A DNA stretch of 36,823 nucleotides from Paludibacter sp. (lineage in GTDB: Bacteria > Bacteroidota > Bacteroidia > Bacteroidales > Paludibacteraceae), in the NCBI GenBank assembly GCA_029973975.1, contig JARKQF010000031.1:1-36823 (forward strand), read 5' to 3'. This document shows, one piece after another, positions 9,721 to 20,381 of this stretch. Under the pieces are notes generated by a model. That model searched no databases. It saw nothing but the letters and a program-made list of their open reading frames with translations, and was not told the DNA's origin. The translations under genes were made by a program, and so were the position numbers. Position 1 is the stretch's first letter. Each line of letters starts with the position of its first letter.

Positions 9721-11364
9721 ATGAAATCAAGATTGATATTTCTGTTTAGTTTAATTTTTTTTCATTTGCTATCATTTTCTCAAGAAAAAATACTTTCTGA
9801 TATTGATAATTATTTTGATTTTCTAGTTTTAGATGGCGCTACCGAACGCCCTTATTTGAGTTTCCGCACTTTATCGGATTCCAAATGGACTAATCAAAGC
9901 TCTGCATCAAGTATCTGGAAAGAAAATTTCGAAACAAAGAGTAATAAAAAATATAAGTCAATTATAATATATAATCCTGACCTCTTGCTTACCTACAATG
10001 GGACATCTCCCTACGGACAAAACGACGGCTTGCTATGGCAGGGAAAGGGCTTAAATGCCTATTTCTCCACTGGGATCCGGTATGAAAAAAAAGGTTTTGA
10101 GTTTACACTTAAACCTGAAATTGCATTCTCAGAAAACAGAGAATTTCCTTTTATGCCTCCAAATGCGGTTTTTAACGCAGAGCTGTACAAAAATAAAGCT
10201 GCAATATATGGCTATTATGGTATTCATTACATAGATGCTCCCCAACGTTTTGGGAACAAAAGTTTTTTCAATTTTTCCTGGGGAGATTCAGAACTCAGAT
10301 ATACATCAAAATCCTTTACAGTAGGCATAGGAACACAATATTTATGGTTAGGGCCAGCAAAACTCAATCCAATCATTCATTCCAACAATGCCCCTTCATA
10401 CCCCCGTTTTGACATTGGCGTACGTCCTGTAACGCTTCGCTTTGGAAATTGGTCTGCAGGAAAAATTGAGGCCCGTTTATGGTTGGGGCAGTTAAAAGAA
10501 TCTGCTTTTTTCGACCATGATAACACCAATAATTCCAGATTGATTTCAGGCTTGTCTTTTGGATATGCCCCTTCTTTCATAAAAGGGTTAACTATCTCTG
10601 CAAACCGGAACTTCTTATGCCAATGGGACTTTAAGTCCCTGCTTTCTATTCCCGATTTATTTTTTATTCCCGGAAATATTCATGGGGGACGAGATACCTG
10701 GGACCAAAGAGCTTCATTAGGTTTTAATTATTTATTGCCTGAATCGGGATTTGAAGTCTATACTGAAATTGGATTAAATGATTATAGTCCGGGACTGGAT
10801 GGATATATCAGATATCCTTTTCATTCTATGGTTTACACTTCCGGAGCAAGAAAATCTTTTTCATTTAATGCACTGAACAAACACTACAAAGGAGAACTTC
10901 TGCTTGAAATCTCAAATTTAGAAATGTCACAGGATTTTCAGTTTCAATGGAGTTCAACCTTTTATTCACACCATTTAATCACGCAAGGATATACCAATCA
11001 GGGACAATGGTTGGGAGCAGGTAACGGAACAGGCGGCAACAGTCAGTATCTTGGATTCAAAACATACCACTCAAAAGGACTATTTAACATTTACATACAC
11101 AGACAAAATCCTGATAATGATTACATTTATCAGTTTTCACTGGGTACGGAAAACACCGAAGACGTCAAAAAAAACATCAGAAACTTCAAGGCTGTTTTGA
11201 GCTCCGGAATTAATGGTGTATATTTTATTAATTCCCACATACAATTTAGGGCAGGACTAAGTTATGTCGTAGAACATAATCCGCTTTATAATGCCATTCG
11301 TTGGGAAAAAACCTCGAAAAGACGCTCTGTTCATCTTGAAACAGGATTTATATATAACTTATAA
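9721..11364 (+). CDS. Capsule assembly Wzi family outer-membrane protein
   Basis: 547 residues with a clear N-terminal signal sequence (residues 1 to about 20, hydrophobic LIFLFSLIFFHLLSFS then Q). The rest is rich in alternating aromatic/polar strands typical of an outer-membrane beta-barrel, and the early block FDFLVLDGATERPYLSFRTL resembles the Bacteroidota version of Wzi (capsule assembly family). Wzi of Escherichia coli is an outer-membrane lectin that anchors K-antigen capsule. The position directly after a glycosyltransferase and near Wzy-like and Stealth genes supports a role in surface attachment or organisation of the polysaccharide. The family assignment rests on residue patterns, not a search. 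The final residues TGFIYNL end in an aromatic-containing strand, as barrels usually do. Confidence 0.82.
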   Translation: MKSRLIFLFSLIFFHLLSFSQEKILSDIDNYFDFLVLDGATERPYLSFRTLSDSKWTNQSSASSIWKENFETKSNKKYKSIIIYNPDLLLTYNGTSPYGQNDGLLWQGKGLNAYFSTGIRYEKKGFEFTLKPEIAFSENREFPFMPPNAVFNAELYKNKAAIYGYYGIHYIDAPQRFGNKSFFNFSWGDSELRYTSKSFTVGIGTQYLWLGPAKLNPIIHSNNAPSYPRFDIGVRPVTLRFGNWSAGKIEARLWLGQLKESAFFDHDNTNNSRLISGLSFGYAPSFIKGLTISANRNFLCQWDFKSLLSIPDLFFIPGNIHGGRDTWDQRASLGFNYLLPESGFEVYTEIGLNDYSPGLDGYIRYPFHSMVYTSGARKSFSFNALNKHYKGELLLEISNLEMSQDFQFQWSSTFYSHHLITQGYTNQGQWLGAGNGTGGNSQYLGFKTYHSKGLFNIYIHRQNPDNDYIYQFSLGTENTEDVKKNIRNFKAVLSSGINGVYFINSHIQFRAGLSYVVEHNPLYNAIRWEKTSKRRSVHLETGFIYNL

Positions 11365-11456
11365 ATATTTTATTCACAGGAAACGAACATGAACTGATTT
11401 AATCAATTATCTCATCGAAAGTTCCATACAATAATTAAAAAATAAAATTCAATCGT

Positions 11457-12281
11457 ATGAAAAGATCTTCAACAATTATTTTGTTTCTGATTACTTGCTT
11501 TTTGATTCAGGCAGCACAAGTGGATACAATCAGTGTTTATGCTGAAAAAATGAAGAAAGAAATCAAGACTGTCGTAATAAAGCCTGAAAACTACTCAAAA
11601 AAGAAACAATACCCAGTTGTGTACCTTTTGCATGGTTACAGTGGTGATTATGCCAATTGGGTCAACAGAGTTCCGGCAGTTAAAGAGTTGGCGACTCAAT
11701 ACGGAATACTGATTGTCTGTCCCGACGGGGGATACAGTAGTTGGTACCTGGACAGCCCCGTGGATCCAGGTTTTCAATACGAATCGTTTATCACTAAGGA
11801 CCTAATTAGCTTTATTGATAAACAATATGCGACCATACCCAACCGTAACGGGAGAGCCATAACCGGATTAAGCATGGGAGGTCACGGGGGCCTGTATCTG
11901 GCTATCCGCAACCGGACTTTATTTGCTCATGCCGGAAGTATGAGCGGAGCTGTGGACGTTTTAGGCACATCAAAAAAATATGACCTTACCAAACGGATAG
12001 GGAAGAGCTACGAAGAAGCTCCAGAACTATGGCGCTCTCATTCTGTGGCATATCTCGTAGAAAGCTTGAACAATAAAGATTTGAATATCATTATTGATTG
12101 TGGTGTTGCTGATTTTTTATATGAAATGAATGCTGCTTTGCATCAGAAACTAATCAAGCTGAGAATTGATCATGATTATATCGAACGTCCGGGCAAACAC
12201 AATTGGGAATACTGGGCTAATGCGATACATTATCAGGTGTTGTTTTTCAGTCGGTGTTTCACTAAAGGAGAAAGTAATTGA
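11457..12281 (+). CDS. Secreted alpha/beta-hydrolase, esterase D family
   Basis: 274 residues with a signal sequence (about 1-20). The alpha/beta-hydrolase core shows YPVVYLLHGYSGDYANW (52-68, oxyanion region), the nucleophile elbow GLSMGG with Ser139, a probable acid Asp219 in CGVADFLYEMN, and His248 in GKHNWEYW. This pattern is that of the putative esterase family (PF00756: S-formylglutathione hydrolase, tributyrin esterase, feruloyl and acetyl-xylan esterases). The signal peptide places it in the periplasm or outside, so removal of acyl groups from a glycan or other extracellular substrate is more likely than formaldehyde detoxification. It is 92 bases after the Wzi-like gene with no clear promoter in the gap, so it may be the last gene of that operon. 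A terminator follows. Confidence 0.88.
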   Translation: MKRSSTIILFLITCFLIQAAQVDTISVYAEKMKKEIKTVVIKPENYSKKKQYPVVYLLHGYSGDYANWVNRVPAVKELATQYGILIVCPDGGYSSWYLDSPVDPGFQYESFITKDLISFIDKQYATIPNRNGRAITGLSMGGHGGLYLAIRNRTLFAHAGSMSGAVDVLGTSKKYDLTKRIGKSYEEAPELWRSHSVAYLVESLNNKDLNIIIDCGVADFLYEMNAALHQKLIKLRIDHDYIERPGKHNWEYWANAIHYQVLFFSRCFTKGESN

Positions 12282-12349
12282 TAAAATTTTAATATCAGCA
12301 ATTTAATCGGAGAAAGGGAAATAATAGTTTAATCATGTTCTCAGATACA

Positions 12350-12382
12350 AAACAGGCTGTCCGGATACCAGACAGCCTGTTT
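12350..12382. terminator. Bidirectional intrinsic terminator between the esterase gene and pckA
   Basis: Perfect 12-bp stem: AAACAGGCTGTC (12350-12361) and GACAGCCTGTTT (12371-12382) with a 9-base loop. On the plus strand TTTCTTTAT follows; on the minus strand TTTTGTAT follows. It sits between two converging genes (stops at 12281 and 12405), so it can end both transcripts. Confidence 0.85.
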
Positions 12383-12404
12383 CTTTATCTGTTTTAAATA
12401 CTCC

Positions 12405-14000
12405 TTATAACTGAGGTCCGGCAACTTTCAATGCAATAGCATCTTCATTATCGCAATACTGCTCGAAGTTAGCAATATATTTTGCTGCAAGCTGTTTTGC
12501 TTTTGCAGTCCAATCAGCTTCAGTCGGATAAGTATCACGAGGATCCAGGATACCTTCTGAAACATTCTTCAGAGCAACCGGAACTGTCAGATTCAACACC
12601 GGAATATGTTTGGTTTCAGCTTCCAGAATAGAACCATCGATAATGGCATCAATAATGGCACGTGTATCTTTCAGAGACATACGTTTTCCTGTTCCGTTCC
12701 AGCCGGTATTAACCAAGTAAGCTTTTGCTCCATGCTCCCGCATTTTAGCAACCAGTGTTTTAGCGTACATTGTCGGATGCAATGTCAGGAACGCTTCACC
12801 AAATGCAGGTGAGAATGACATCTGAGGTTCTGTGATACCACGTTCTGTTCCGGCTAATTTTGACGTGTAACCGCAAAGGAAGTGATATTGAGCAGCTTTA
12901 TCATCCAGAATAGATACGGGAGGTAATACACCGAATGCATCAGCCGACAGGTAAATAATCTTAGAAGCATGTCCTGCACGTGAAGGCAACACAATTTTGC
13001 TGATGTGATGAATAGGATAAGAAACACGTGTATTTTCCGTTTTAGAAGCTGCGGCAGAATAATCAGGCGTACCGTCTTCTTTAACTGTTACGTTTTCAAG
13101 TAGCGCATCACGTTTGATAGCTCTCCAGATATCCGGTTCGTTTTCTTTGCTTAAGTCAATTACTTTCGCATAACAACCACCTTCATAGTTGAAAACTCCG
13201 TGATTGTCCCAACCATGCTCATCATCACCAATCAGGTAACGTTTCGGGTCGGCCGACAAAGTTGTTTTACCCGTTCCCGAAAGACCGAAGAAAATTGCAA
13301 CATCTCCGTCAACACCCACATTCGCAGAACAGTGCATAGAAGCAATACCTTTTAATGGCAGATAATAGTTCATCAAAGCAAAAATACCTTTCTTCATTTC
13401 ACCACCATACCAGGTACCACCGATAACCTGCATTTTGCGGGTCAAATCGAACAATGTGAAGTTCTCTGAATGAAGTCCCTGCTCTTTCCAGTTCGGGTTT
13501 GTCGTTTTTGAACCATTCAGACATACGAAATCAGGCTCACCATAGTTTGCCAGTTCGTAATGAGATGGACGGATGAACATATTAGTCACAAAATGAGCCT
13601 GCCATGCCACTTCCATGATGAAACGCACTTTCATGCGGGTATCTTCGTTGGTACCACAGAATGTATCAACCACGTATAATTTTTTTGCACCGGAAAGTTG
13701 TTTGGTTACCAGATTCTTACAAGCGTCAAACACTTCAGGAGTTGTCGGACGGTTGATGGTACCATCCCACCAAAGCGTATCCTTTGTTGTGTCGTCCAGA
13801 ACAATGAACTTATCTTTAGGAGAACGGCCCGTAAAAATACCAGTATCAACTGCTACAGCACCGGTTTTTGTTAACACTCCCCTTTCGAATCCTTCATTCG
13901 CAGGGTCAATTTCGGCTTGAAAAAGCTCTTCATAAGACGGATTGTGTACGATTTCGAAGTTCCCCGAAATACCATACTTGCTTAAATCCAAATTTGCCAT
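12405..14000 (-). CDS. pckA: Phosphoenolpyruvate carboxykinase (ATP)
   Basis: 531 residues, the usual length of the ATP-dependent enzyme, which interconverts oxaloacetate + ATP with PEP + CO2 + ADP. Visible motifs are GRSPKDKF (58-65, substrate binding), the P-loop GLSGTGKTT (239-247), and the metal/kinase-2 block GDDEHGW (258-264). HCSANVG, just before the P-loop, is also conserved in this class. In anaerobic Bacteroidota the enzyme usually runs in the CO2-fixing direction on the route to succinate and propionate; here that direction is inferred from the lineage. It is a single-gene unit on the minus strand, with a terminator 22 bases past the stop and its own upstream region shared with dut. 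Confidence 0.98.
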   Translation of the reverse strand: MANLDLSKYGISGNFEIVHNPSYEELFQAEIDPANEGFERGVLTKTGAVAVDTGIFTGRSPKDKFIVLDDTTKDTLWWDGTINRPTTPEVFDACKNLVTKQLSGAKKLYVVDTFCGTNEDTRMKVRFIMEVAWQAHFVTNMFIRPSHYELANYGEPDFVCLNGSKTTNPNWKEQGLHSENFTLFDLTRKMQVIGGTWYGGEMKKGIFALMNYYLPLKGIASMHCSANVGVDGDVAIFFGLSGTGKTTLSADPKRYLIGDDEHGWDNHGVFNYEGGCYAKVIDLSKENEPDIWRAIKRDALLENVTVKEDGTPDYSAAASKTENTRVSYPIHHISKIVLPSRAGHASKIIYLSADAFGVLPPVSILDDKAAQYHFLCGYTSKLAGTERGITEPQMSFSPAFGEAFLTLHPTMYAKTLVAKMREHGAKAYLVNTGWNGTGKRMSLKDTRAIIDAIIDGSILEAETKHIPVLNLTVPVALKNVSEGILDPRDTYPTEADWTAKAKQLAAKYIANFEQYCDNEDAIALKVAGPQL

Positions 14001-14080
14001 TTGCTAATAAATAAATAAAATTGTGTTTATATAATGTTCTTTATCTCCTTAAAAAAACCTACCCCCTTCTTCAGGCGATA

Positions 14081-14088
14081 CAAAAGTA
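14081..14088 (-). promoter_or_regulatory. Probable -7 element of pckA
   Basis: On the minus strand this reads TACTTTTG, a match to TAnnTTTG. The -33 position holds only a weak TTCG. The leader to the pckA ATG at 14000 would be about 75 bases. Confidence 0.45.
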
Positions 14089-14192
14089 CGATAAATATTT
14101 TAGCTACGAAAACAATTAAGGAAATTTTTCTTTAATTAATCAAAAAAACCATTTTCAATCTTTTTTAATGTTAGTATCCCACGAAAAAATTG

Positions 14193-14200
14193 TATTTTTG
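14193..14200 (+). promoter_or_regulatory. Probable -7 element of the dut operon
   Basis: TATTTTTG matches TAnnTTTG exactly. No good TTTG lies at the -33 distance. Transcription would begin near 14207, about 30 bases before the dut ATG at 14238; this excludes the upstream in-frame TTG at 14190 as a start codon. Confidence 0.55.
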
Positions 14201-14237
14201 TGGCTATTGTAAATCTCAGAAATTATTAAGAACATAT

Positions 14238-14669
14238 ATGAAGATAAAAATTGTCAACCACTCCAAACACGCTCTTCCTGAATACGCAACCGTTCACTCG
14301 GCAGGGCTGGATTTGCGGGCTAACCTGGATGAGAAAATTATACTTAAACCTTTAGAGCGCAAACTGGTTCCAACGGGATTATTTATAGAACTGCCGGTTG
14401 GTTACGAAGCGCAAATTCGTCCGCGCAGCGGACTGGCCATCAAAAAAGGGATAACTATTCTGAACTCGCCGGGAACTATTGATGCCGACTATCGGGGTGA
14501 GATTTGTGTGATCCTGATTAATTTATCTTCAGAAGATTTTGTGATTGAAGATGGTGAACGTATCTGCCAGATGGTAATTGCTTCACATGTACAGGCAGAG
14601 TGGGTTGAAGTTGAAGAATTGGGCGCTACCGATCGCGGAGCAGGTGGCTTTGGACATACCGGTGTATGA
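14238..14669 (+). CDS. dut: dUTP diphosphatase (trimeric dUTPase)
   Basis: 143 residues, the normal size for a homotrimeric dUTPase, which hydrolyses dUTP to dUMP and pyrophosphate and so keeps uracil out of DNA. The conserved motifs are present: AGLDLRA (22-28), RPRSG (61-65), [10 protein letters not shown] (79-88, with the catalytic Asp), RICQMVI (108-114) and the glycine-rich [10 protein letters not shown] tail (133-142) that closes over the substrate. The frame is open upstream to a TTG at 14190, but that codon lies before a promoter element, so the ATG at 14238 is chosen. The stop overlaps the start of the TPR lipoprotein gene by 4 bases (ATGA), indicating coupled translation and placing dut first in a long operon. 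Confidence 0.97.
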   Translation: MKIKIVNHSKHALPEYATVHSAGLDLRANLDEKIILKPLERKLVPTGLFIELPVGYEAQIRPRSGLAIKKGITILNSPGTIDADYRGEICVILINLSSEDFVIEDGERICQMVIASHVQAEWVEVEELGATDRGAGGFGHTGV

Positions 14670-16411
14670 AATTAAAAAATCAAATCATCTATTTTTTACT
14701 TTTTACGTTATTTTCCTGCAACAGCATAAAACATGCTACGCTGGAGAATAAGGAAAATCATGCCTTATCCGAAGAGGAACAACGTGAGTTTTATTTTCAT
14801 TTTTACGAAGGTTTAAGACTCAAGGAAGAAGGTTTGTTTGTTGAGGCTTATGAATCATTTCTAAAAAGCAGTAAAATAGACTCCACCGATACCGGATTAA
14901 ATGTCGAAATTGCTTTTATGGAACTTGCTTCCGGAAAAAAAGAGGAAGCCTTGAAGGGTCTGCAACAAGCTGTTCTGGCCGAACCTGACAACTGGTGGTA
15001 CAACACCAACCTCATCAGTTTGTATATTCAGGATAAAAAATACGAAGAAGCCATAGCCATTGGTGAGTCTTTGCTAAAAAAATATCCTGAGAAAGAGTAC
15101 ACATACAACGTTTTGATCCAGTTATACAAAGAAACAAAGCAACCTTCTAAAGCCATCGCTTTATACCAGAAACTGGAACGCATTACCGGCATCAATGAGC
15201 GCATCATTTTTGACAAAATAAGACTTTACCTGGCTGAAAACAACATCAAAAAGGCACATGCTGAAATTGACAAGCTAATTCAGAGATTCCCCAAAGATAA
15301 CAGGTATCGTATTTTGAAAGGGGATATGTTAATGCAACAGGGTAAATTACAGGAGGCATATACCTTGTATCTGTCAATCCTGGAGAATGACCCGCAAAAC
15401 CCACTTGTGTTTGTTTCTCTTTCCGAGTATTACAAAGCAGTAAATAATCATGAAAAATCACTCGAATATATCATGCTTGCGTTGCAAAACGGACAGTTAG
15501 ACATGACCAGTAAATTAGAAATTCTCGGACAACACATTGAACATATCATCAAGGCGGACGGAAAAATTGAAGAAACTGAAAAACTATTTAAACTACTAAT
15601 TGACTACTATCCGCTGGAAGAAGAAGTACATGGTTATTACGCCGCCTTTCTCCAATATCTGAAAAGATCCGAAGAAGCCGTGCTCGCTTATGAATCGATG
15701 TTGAATATCAACCCCAGAAACCAGCAAACCTGGTTGAATCTGATTCAAATTTATTTTGATAAAAAAGAGTATGATACAGTTATCCGGATTACAGACAGAG
15801 CAATCGATGCCGCAGATGAGAAACTCATTTTTTACTTCTACAAAGGTATTACATTAGAGATAACAGAACAATATGAAGAAGCTCTTAATACACATAAGAC
15901 TGCACTTACTCTCTTTAAAGAAGGTGAAAAACCTGAATTAAAAAGTGATATCTTTGCCCATCTGGGAGATATCTATATGAAATTTGAAAAAACAGAAGAA
16001 GCTTATCAGGCTTATGAAGAGTCTGTTACAATAAATCCTAATAACCTGATCGCCTTGAATAATTTTGCATATTATCTTTCTATTGAAAAGAAAGAGTTGC
16101 AAAAAGCGGAAAGAATGAGCGCCAAGACAGTGGAAAAAGAGCCCCGTAACAGCACTTATTTAGATACTTACGCCTGGATTTTCTATCAACAGGGAAATTA
16201 TTCACTGGCAAAATTTTATATAGAAAGGGCCATTGATAACATGAAGAACGACCAGACACCGGGAGTAATTCTGGAACATTACGGAGACATTCTCTGGATG
16301 CTTGGAGACCAGGATACCAAAGCGATTGAGACATGGAAGAAAGCGTATGATTCAGGCCATCAGACTGAAGAATTAAAAGCAAAAATTGAAAATAAAGGAT
16401 GGAACAGATAA
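14666..16411 (+). CDS. TPR-repeat lipoprotein
   Basis: 581 residues. A signal peptide ends in the lipobox LFSC (Cys18), so the protein is a lipoprotein of the cell envelope. The rest is a run of tetratricopeptide repeats: alternating helices with small/aromatic spacing such as [45 protein letters not shown] and [17 protein letters not shown], covering about residues 45-570. TPR proteins are scaffolds for protein-protein contacts; no catalytic domain is seen. It overlaps dut by 4 bases and is followed 1 base later by a DUF4292-type lipoprotein and then an EnvC-like protein, so a shared envelope role is likely. The precise function is not known to me. Confidence 0.92.
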   Translation: MKLKNQIIYFLLFTLFSCNSIKHATLENKENHALSEEEQREFYFHFYEGLRLKEEGLFVEAYESFLKSSKIDSTDTGLNVEIAFMELASGKKEEALKGLQQAVLAEPDNWWYNTNLISLYIQDKKYEEAIAIGESLLKKYPEKEYTYNVLIQLYKETKQPSKAIALYQKLERITGINERIIFDKIRLYLAENNIKKAHAEIDKLIQRFPKDNRYRILKGDMLMQQGKLQEAYTLYLSILENDPQNPLVFVSLSEYYKAVNNHEKSLEYIMLALQNGQLDMTSKLEILGQHIEHIIKADGKIEETEKLFKLLIDYYPLEEEVHGYYAAFLQYLKRSEEAVLAYESMLNINPRNQQTWLNLIQIYFDKKEYDTVIRITDRAIDAADEKLIFYFYKGITLEITEQYEEALNTHKTALTLFKEGEKPELKSDIFAHLGDIYMKFEKTEEAYQAYEESVTINPNNLIALNNFAYYLSIEKKELQKAERMSAKTVEKEPRNSTYLDTYAWIFYQQGNYSLAKFYIERAIDNMKNDQTPGVILEHYGDILWMLGDQDTKAIETWKKAYDSGHQTEELKAKIENKGWNR

Positions 16412-16412
16412 C

Positions 16413-17219
16413 ATGCAAAAGGATTTCATAAGAATAATACTGACAGTGTTGGTTTTCATTACAATTGCAGGATGTAAAACAACAAAAAAAACAGTTATGC
16501 CTGAGAAACAGACTGAGGCTCAACTATTATTGACAGAAATACGAAAGGCAGAACCGAAATTCACTAATATTGAATTTAAACGCATGAATATCGGCATCAG
16601 TCTGAATGAAAAAACACGATACAACAGTGTCGCAACTTGCAAAATTATTCCCGATTCTGTTATTCATATTTCGGTACAGCCCTTTTTTGGCGTTGAAATG
16701 TTTATTGCCAGACTGACACCAGAGCAGATTCTTGTAATCGACAAAATAAAAGGTATCTATTATCAATCGGATTACAGTATCTTTGAACAACAATTCGGAA
16801 TTGCCATTAATTATCTTACTTTTGAATCTCTGTTCACCAATAAACTCTTTTTCATCAATAAAACAAATCATATTGATCCTGTTCTGATGAATGCAACTGA
16901 AAAGAGTGGGAGCAAAATGCTATCCTATCAGCATGCTACATTGAATCAGCATTTTTTCCTGAACGAAAATTACAGGATACGGGAAATGGCTGTCAATTCC
17001 AATTCCGGGAATGAGCAGTTTATGGCTTTTTATTCGGATTTCACGCAAAACGGAAACTTAACCTTTCCTTACGGGATACGTTTTCAACTGAAAAACAAAA
17101 CAGAATTGTATAGCCTCAACATGTCAATCAGCCGGTTTGCTGTTGATGAAAACATAACGATTCCAGCGTTAAACCTGAGTCAATACCGGCAAGGAAATAT
17201 TTCGTCACTGATCAAATAG
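16413..17219 (+). CDS. DUF4292-like lipoprotein
   Basis: 268 residues. A signal peptide with lipobox TIAGC (Cys at about residue 21) is followed by a Lys/Thr-rich linker and a mostly beta-strand domain. The strand pattern (FKRMNIGISLNEK, SVIHISVQPFFGVEMFIARL, VIDKIKGIYY, INYLTFESLFTNKLFF) fits the Bacteroidota DUF4292 family, whose fold resembles LolA/LolB-type lipid-binding proteins; that resemblance is from family knowledge, not shown here. The ATG at 16413, 1 base after the TPR gene stop, is chosen; an upstream in-frame TTG at 16386 would precede the lipoprotein signal with charged residues. It is 8 bases upstream of the EnvC-like gene. Function unknown; an outer-membrane or peptidoglycan-linked role is inferred from its neighbours. 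Confidence 0.85.
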   Translation: MQKDFIRIILTVLVFITIAGCKTTKKTVMPEKQTEAQLLLTEIRKAEPKFTNIEFKRMNIGISLNEKTRYNSVATCKIIPDSVIHISVQPFFGVEMFIARLTPEQILVIDKIKGIYYQSDYSIFEQQFGIAINYLTFESLFTNKLFFINKTNHIDPVLMNATEKSGSKMLSYQHATLNQHFFLNENYRIREMAVNSNSGNEQFMAFYSDFTQNGNLTFPYGIRFQLKNKTELYSLNMSISRFAVDENITIPALNLSQYRQGNISSLIK

Positions 17220-17227
17220 GAAAGAAT

Positions 17228-18490
17228 ATGCGAAAGATAGTCACTATATTACTCATGCTGCTGACCCTGACCATTGCCGTCGGTCAGACGATTAAAGAAC
17301 TGGAGGAGCAACGCAGGAATGCCCTGAGAAGGCTTGAGACCACAAGTAAAGTCCTGAGTGAGACCAAAAAAACACAGCGTAGTTCGCTTAACAAACTGAA
17401 TATTATCAATAAGAATATCAACGAAAGAAAATCGCTTATCAATCATATCAACAAGGAAATATCGACTTTAGATACTGAAATTAATAAGCTGAACAATGAA
17501 ACCAGAAAGCTGGAACTGGAACTGGAAACCTATAAGGCTGATTATGCCAATATGGTGAGAGAAGCTTATATCAACCGGAGTGTTTACTCAAAAATACTGT
17601 TCGTTTTGTCGGCTGAAACATTTGATCAATCTTTCCGTCGCCTTCGCTATATGCAGGAGTATTCGGAATACCGAAAAGAACAGATGCGAAAAATTGAAAA
17701 CACGAAACTCGAAATAGCAAGTAAGACAGAACAACTGGCTCAGCATAAAAAAACACAGGTTGATATCAAATCACAAAAAAGCGCTGAACAACAGAAACTA
17801 ATTGCCGATCAAAGGAAAGAAAACTCTGTATATTCTGATTTAAAAAAGAAAGAAAAAACATTACAGGCAGATCTGAAAAAGCAGCAAAAAATTGCGAACG
17901 ATCTGAACCGGAAAATTGAGGCCCTAATCGCTGAAGAAGTAAGAAAAGCAGAAGAAAAAAGAAGAAAAGAAGAACAGGCCAGAAGAGCAAAAGAGCCCGA
18001 CAGCAAGGAATCTGCGACAAAACCGCGAACAACTGAAACGGGGTATGCCATGACCAAAGAAGAAAAACTCATCTCAGGTAATTTTGCAGCAAATTCCGGT
18101 CGCCTTCCCTGGCCGGTAGATCGGGGTTTTATCAGCGGAAGATTTGGAGTTCAACCCCATCCGACGTTAAAATATGTAACGACAAACAACAAAGGCATTT
18201 ATATACAAACACCTTCCAAAACAAATGCCCGTGCTGTTTTCGAGGGAGTTGTCACACAACGTTTCTCGGTTCCGGGGAGTAATAACGGAGTCATTATTCA
18301 ACACGGGCAGTACCGGACTGTTTATGCTAACCTCACAAACATTTATGTTCGCGTGGGTCAGAAGGTAGAAGCCAAACAAAGCATCGGACAAATTTATACT
18401 GACCCGGAAAATGACAATAAAACGGAGTTGTTTTTTCAGATATGGAAGGACCGGACCATTTTAAATCCGGAATCGTGGATAGCCAGGTAG
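17228..18490 (+). CDS. EnvC-like murein hydrolase activator with degenerate LytM (M23) domain
   Basis: 420 residues. Signal peptide at 1-20, a long coiled coil at about 20-250, a Lys/Glu/Arg-rich linker, and a C-terminal LytM/M23 fold at about 290-420. The fold is recognisable from [29 protein letters not shown] and [17 protein letters not shown]. The zinc-binding residues of active M23 peptidases are lost: the HxxxD block reads NKGIYIQ, the YxHL block reads YANL, and the final HxH block reads ELFFQIW. This is the same state as E. coli EnvC, which activates the amidases AmiA/AmiB rather than cutting peptidoglycan. The role is therefore probably control of septal amidases. It follows the DUF4292 lipoprotein by 8 bases and precedes parE by 34. 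Confidence 0.9.
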   Translation: MRKIVTILLMLLTLTIAVGQTIKELEEQRRNALRRLETTSKVLSETKKTQRSSLNKLNIINKNINERKSLINHINKEISTLDTEINKLNNETRKLELELETYKADYANMVREAYINRSVYSKILFVLSAETFDQSFRRLRYMQEYSEYRKEQMRKIENTKLEIASKTEQLAQHKKTQVDIKSQKSAEQQKLIADQRKENSVYSDLKKKEKTLQADLKKQQKIANDLNRKIEALIAEEVRKAEEKRRKEEQARRAKEPDSKESATKPRTTETGYAMTKEEKLISGNFAANSGRLPWPVDRGFISGRFGVQPHPTLKYVTTNNKGIYIQTPSKTNARAVFEGVVTQRFSVPGSNNGVIIQHGQYRTVYANLTNIYVRVGQKVEAKQSIGQIYTDPENDNKTELFFQIWKDRTILNPESWIAR

Positions 18491-18524
18491 AATCTTAAAA
18501 ACATTAAATTTCATAAAAAGAGAT

Positions 18525-20381
18525 ATGGACGAACTGAATGGTGTGCAACAGGTTGATTACAGCGACAGCAATATTATTACGCTGGAGGGACTGGAACACG
18601 TCCGCCGCCGTCCCGGTATGTATATCGGCAAACTTGGTGACGGTTCGCATGCAGATGACGGGATTTATGTGTTGTTGAAAGAAGTGCTAGACAACTGTGT
18701 GGATGAATTCCGGATGGGAGCCGGGAAACAAATTAACGTTACTCTTCACGACAGATATGTGGAGGTCAGGGACTTTGGACGAGGAATTCCGCTCGGGAAA
18801 ATGATTGACGCAGTTTCAATCATGAACACCGGGGGAAAATACGATTCGAAAGCTTTTAAAAAATCGGTTGGATTGAATGGCGTGGGGACAAAAGCGGTGA
18901 ATGCTCTGTCGAATAAGTTTATTGTGCAAAGTTTCCGTGATGGACAAACACGCCGGGCTGAATTTGAAAAAGGGAAAATTACATCTGAAACGGGTATTAT
19001 TGAAGATAATACTTCGGAAAGAGGAACCTATATCTATTTCGAACCCGACGATACCATGTTCGAGAAGTACAAATACAACGAAGATTTCATCGAAACGATG
19101 CTTCGTAATTATGCGTATCTCAACACCGGTCTTACCATCAGGTTTAACGATAAAAAAATAAGCTCTAAAAACGGTCTGCTTGATCTGCTGAATGAAAATA
19201 TCACAGCGGATATGCTCTATCCTATTATCCATCTGAAAGGGGAAGACATCGAAATTGCCTTTACACACACCGATCAGTATGGAGAGGAGTATTATTCTTT
19301 CGTGAATGGTCAACACACAACTCACGGAGGTACACACCAGAGCGCCTTCCGGGAAGCTGTGGGTCGCACCATCAAGGAATTCTACAACAAGAACATGGAG
19401 CTGACCGATATCCGTAACGGCATCGTGGCTGCTGTCGCTATCAGTGTGGAAGAACCGGTTTTCGAATCACAGACCAAAACAAAACTGGGTTCGAGAGACA
19501 TGTCTAAGGACGGAATTTCGATCAACAAGTTCATTTCAGATTTTCTGAAAAAGGAATTAGATAATTACCTGCACCGAAACGCTGAAACTTCCAACACGCT
19601 GTTGCAGAAAATTCAGGATTCGGAGAAGGAGAGAAAAGCCATTGCCGGTGTAACCAAACTGGCCCGGGAACGTGCCAAGAAGGTCAACCTGCACAACAAG
19701 AAGCTCAGGGACTGCCGGCTGCATTACAACGATGCAAAAGGAAATGTGGAAGATACCTGTATTTTCATCACCGAGGGCGACTCGGCGAGTGGCTCTATTA
19801 CCAAAAGCCGCGATGTGAATACCCAGGCTGTTTTCAGTTTGAGGGGTAAACCGCTCAACAGTTACGGTCTTACCAAAAAGATTGTGTATGAAAACGAGGA
19901 GTTTAACCTGCTGCAGGCGGCACTGAATATTGAAGAAGGAATTGATGGTTTACGATACAACAAAGTGATTGTAGCAACCGATGCCGATGTCGATGGGATG
20001 CATATCCGTCTGCTGCTGATAACTTTCTTCCTTCAGTTCTTCCCTGATCTGATTAAAAAAGGACATGTGTACATCCTGCAAACACCTTTGTTCAGGGTAC
20101 GGAATAAAAAAGAAACGATCTACTGTTATTCGGAAGAAGAACGGATACAGGCAATAGCCAGACTGGGAGCAAATCCTGAAATCACCCGTTTTAAAGGATT
20201 GGGAGAAATATCGCCGGATGAATTTAAACATTTCATTGGGAAAGACATCAGGCTGGATCAGGTTACACTCAAGAAAGAAGATGCTGTATCCGAGTTGCTT
20301 TCTTTCTATATGGGTAAAAACACATCTGAGCGACAGAACTTTATCATCGATAATCTGGTTATAGAAGAAGATGTTGAGTGA
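18525..20381 (+). CDS. parE: DNA topoisomerase IV subunit B
   Basis: 618 residues. The type IIA ATPase module shows E53 and N57 in [12 protein letters not shown]83 in RDFGRGIP, and the GLNGVG loop (116-121); the TOPRIM has EGDSASG from E417 and TDADVDG from D486. [10 protein letters not shown] lies near the C-terminus. The sequence [22 protein letters not shown] and the [14 protein letters not shown] motif separate it from the GyrB at 2274 and fit the Bacteroidota ParE. With ParC it unlinks daughter chromosomes. parC is not within the window on either side. The last 11 bases overlap the start of tadA, so translation of the two is probably coupled. Confidence 0.94.
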   Translation: MDELNGVQQVDYSDSNIITLEGLEHVRRRPGMYIGKLGDGSHADDGIYVLLKEVLDNCVDEFRMGAGKQINVTLHDRYVEVRDFGRGIPLGKMIDAVSIMNTGGKYDSKAFKKSVGLNGVGTKAVNALSNKFIVQSFRDGQTRRAEFEKGKITSETGIIEDNTSERGTYIYFEPDDTMFEKYKYNEDFIETMLRNYAYLNTGLTIRFNDKKISSKNGLLDLLNENITADMLYPIIHLKGEDIEIAFTHTDQYGEEYYSFVNGQHTTHGGTHQSAFREAVGRTIKEFYNKNMELTDIRNGIVAAVAISVEEPVFESQTKTKLGSRDMSKDGISINKFISDFLKKELDNYLHRNAETSNTLLQKIQDSEKERKAIAGVTKLARERAKKVNLHNKKLRDCRLHYNDAKGNVEDTCIFITEGDSASGSITKSRDVNTQAVFSLRGKPLNSYGLTKKIVYENEEFNLLQAALNIEEGIDGLRYNKVIVATDADVDGMHIRLLLITFFLQFFPDLIKKGHVYILQTPLFRVRNKKETIYCYSEEERIQAIARLGANPEITRFKGLGEISPDEFKHFIGKDIRLDQVTLKKEDAVSELLSFYMGKNTSERQNFIIDNLVIEEDVE

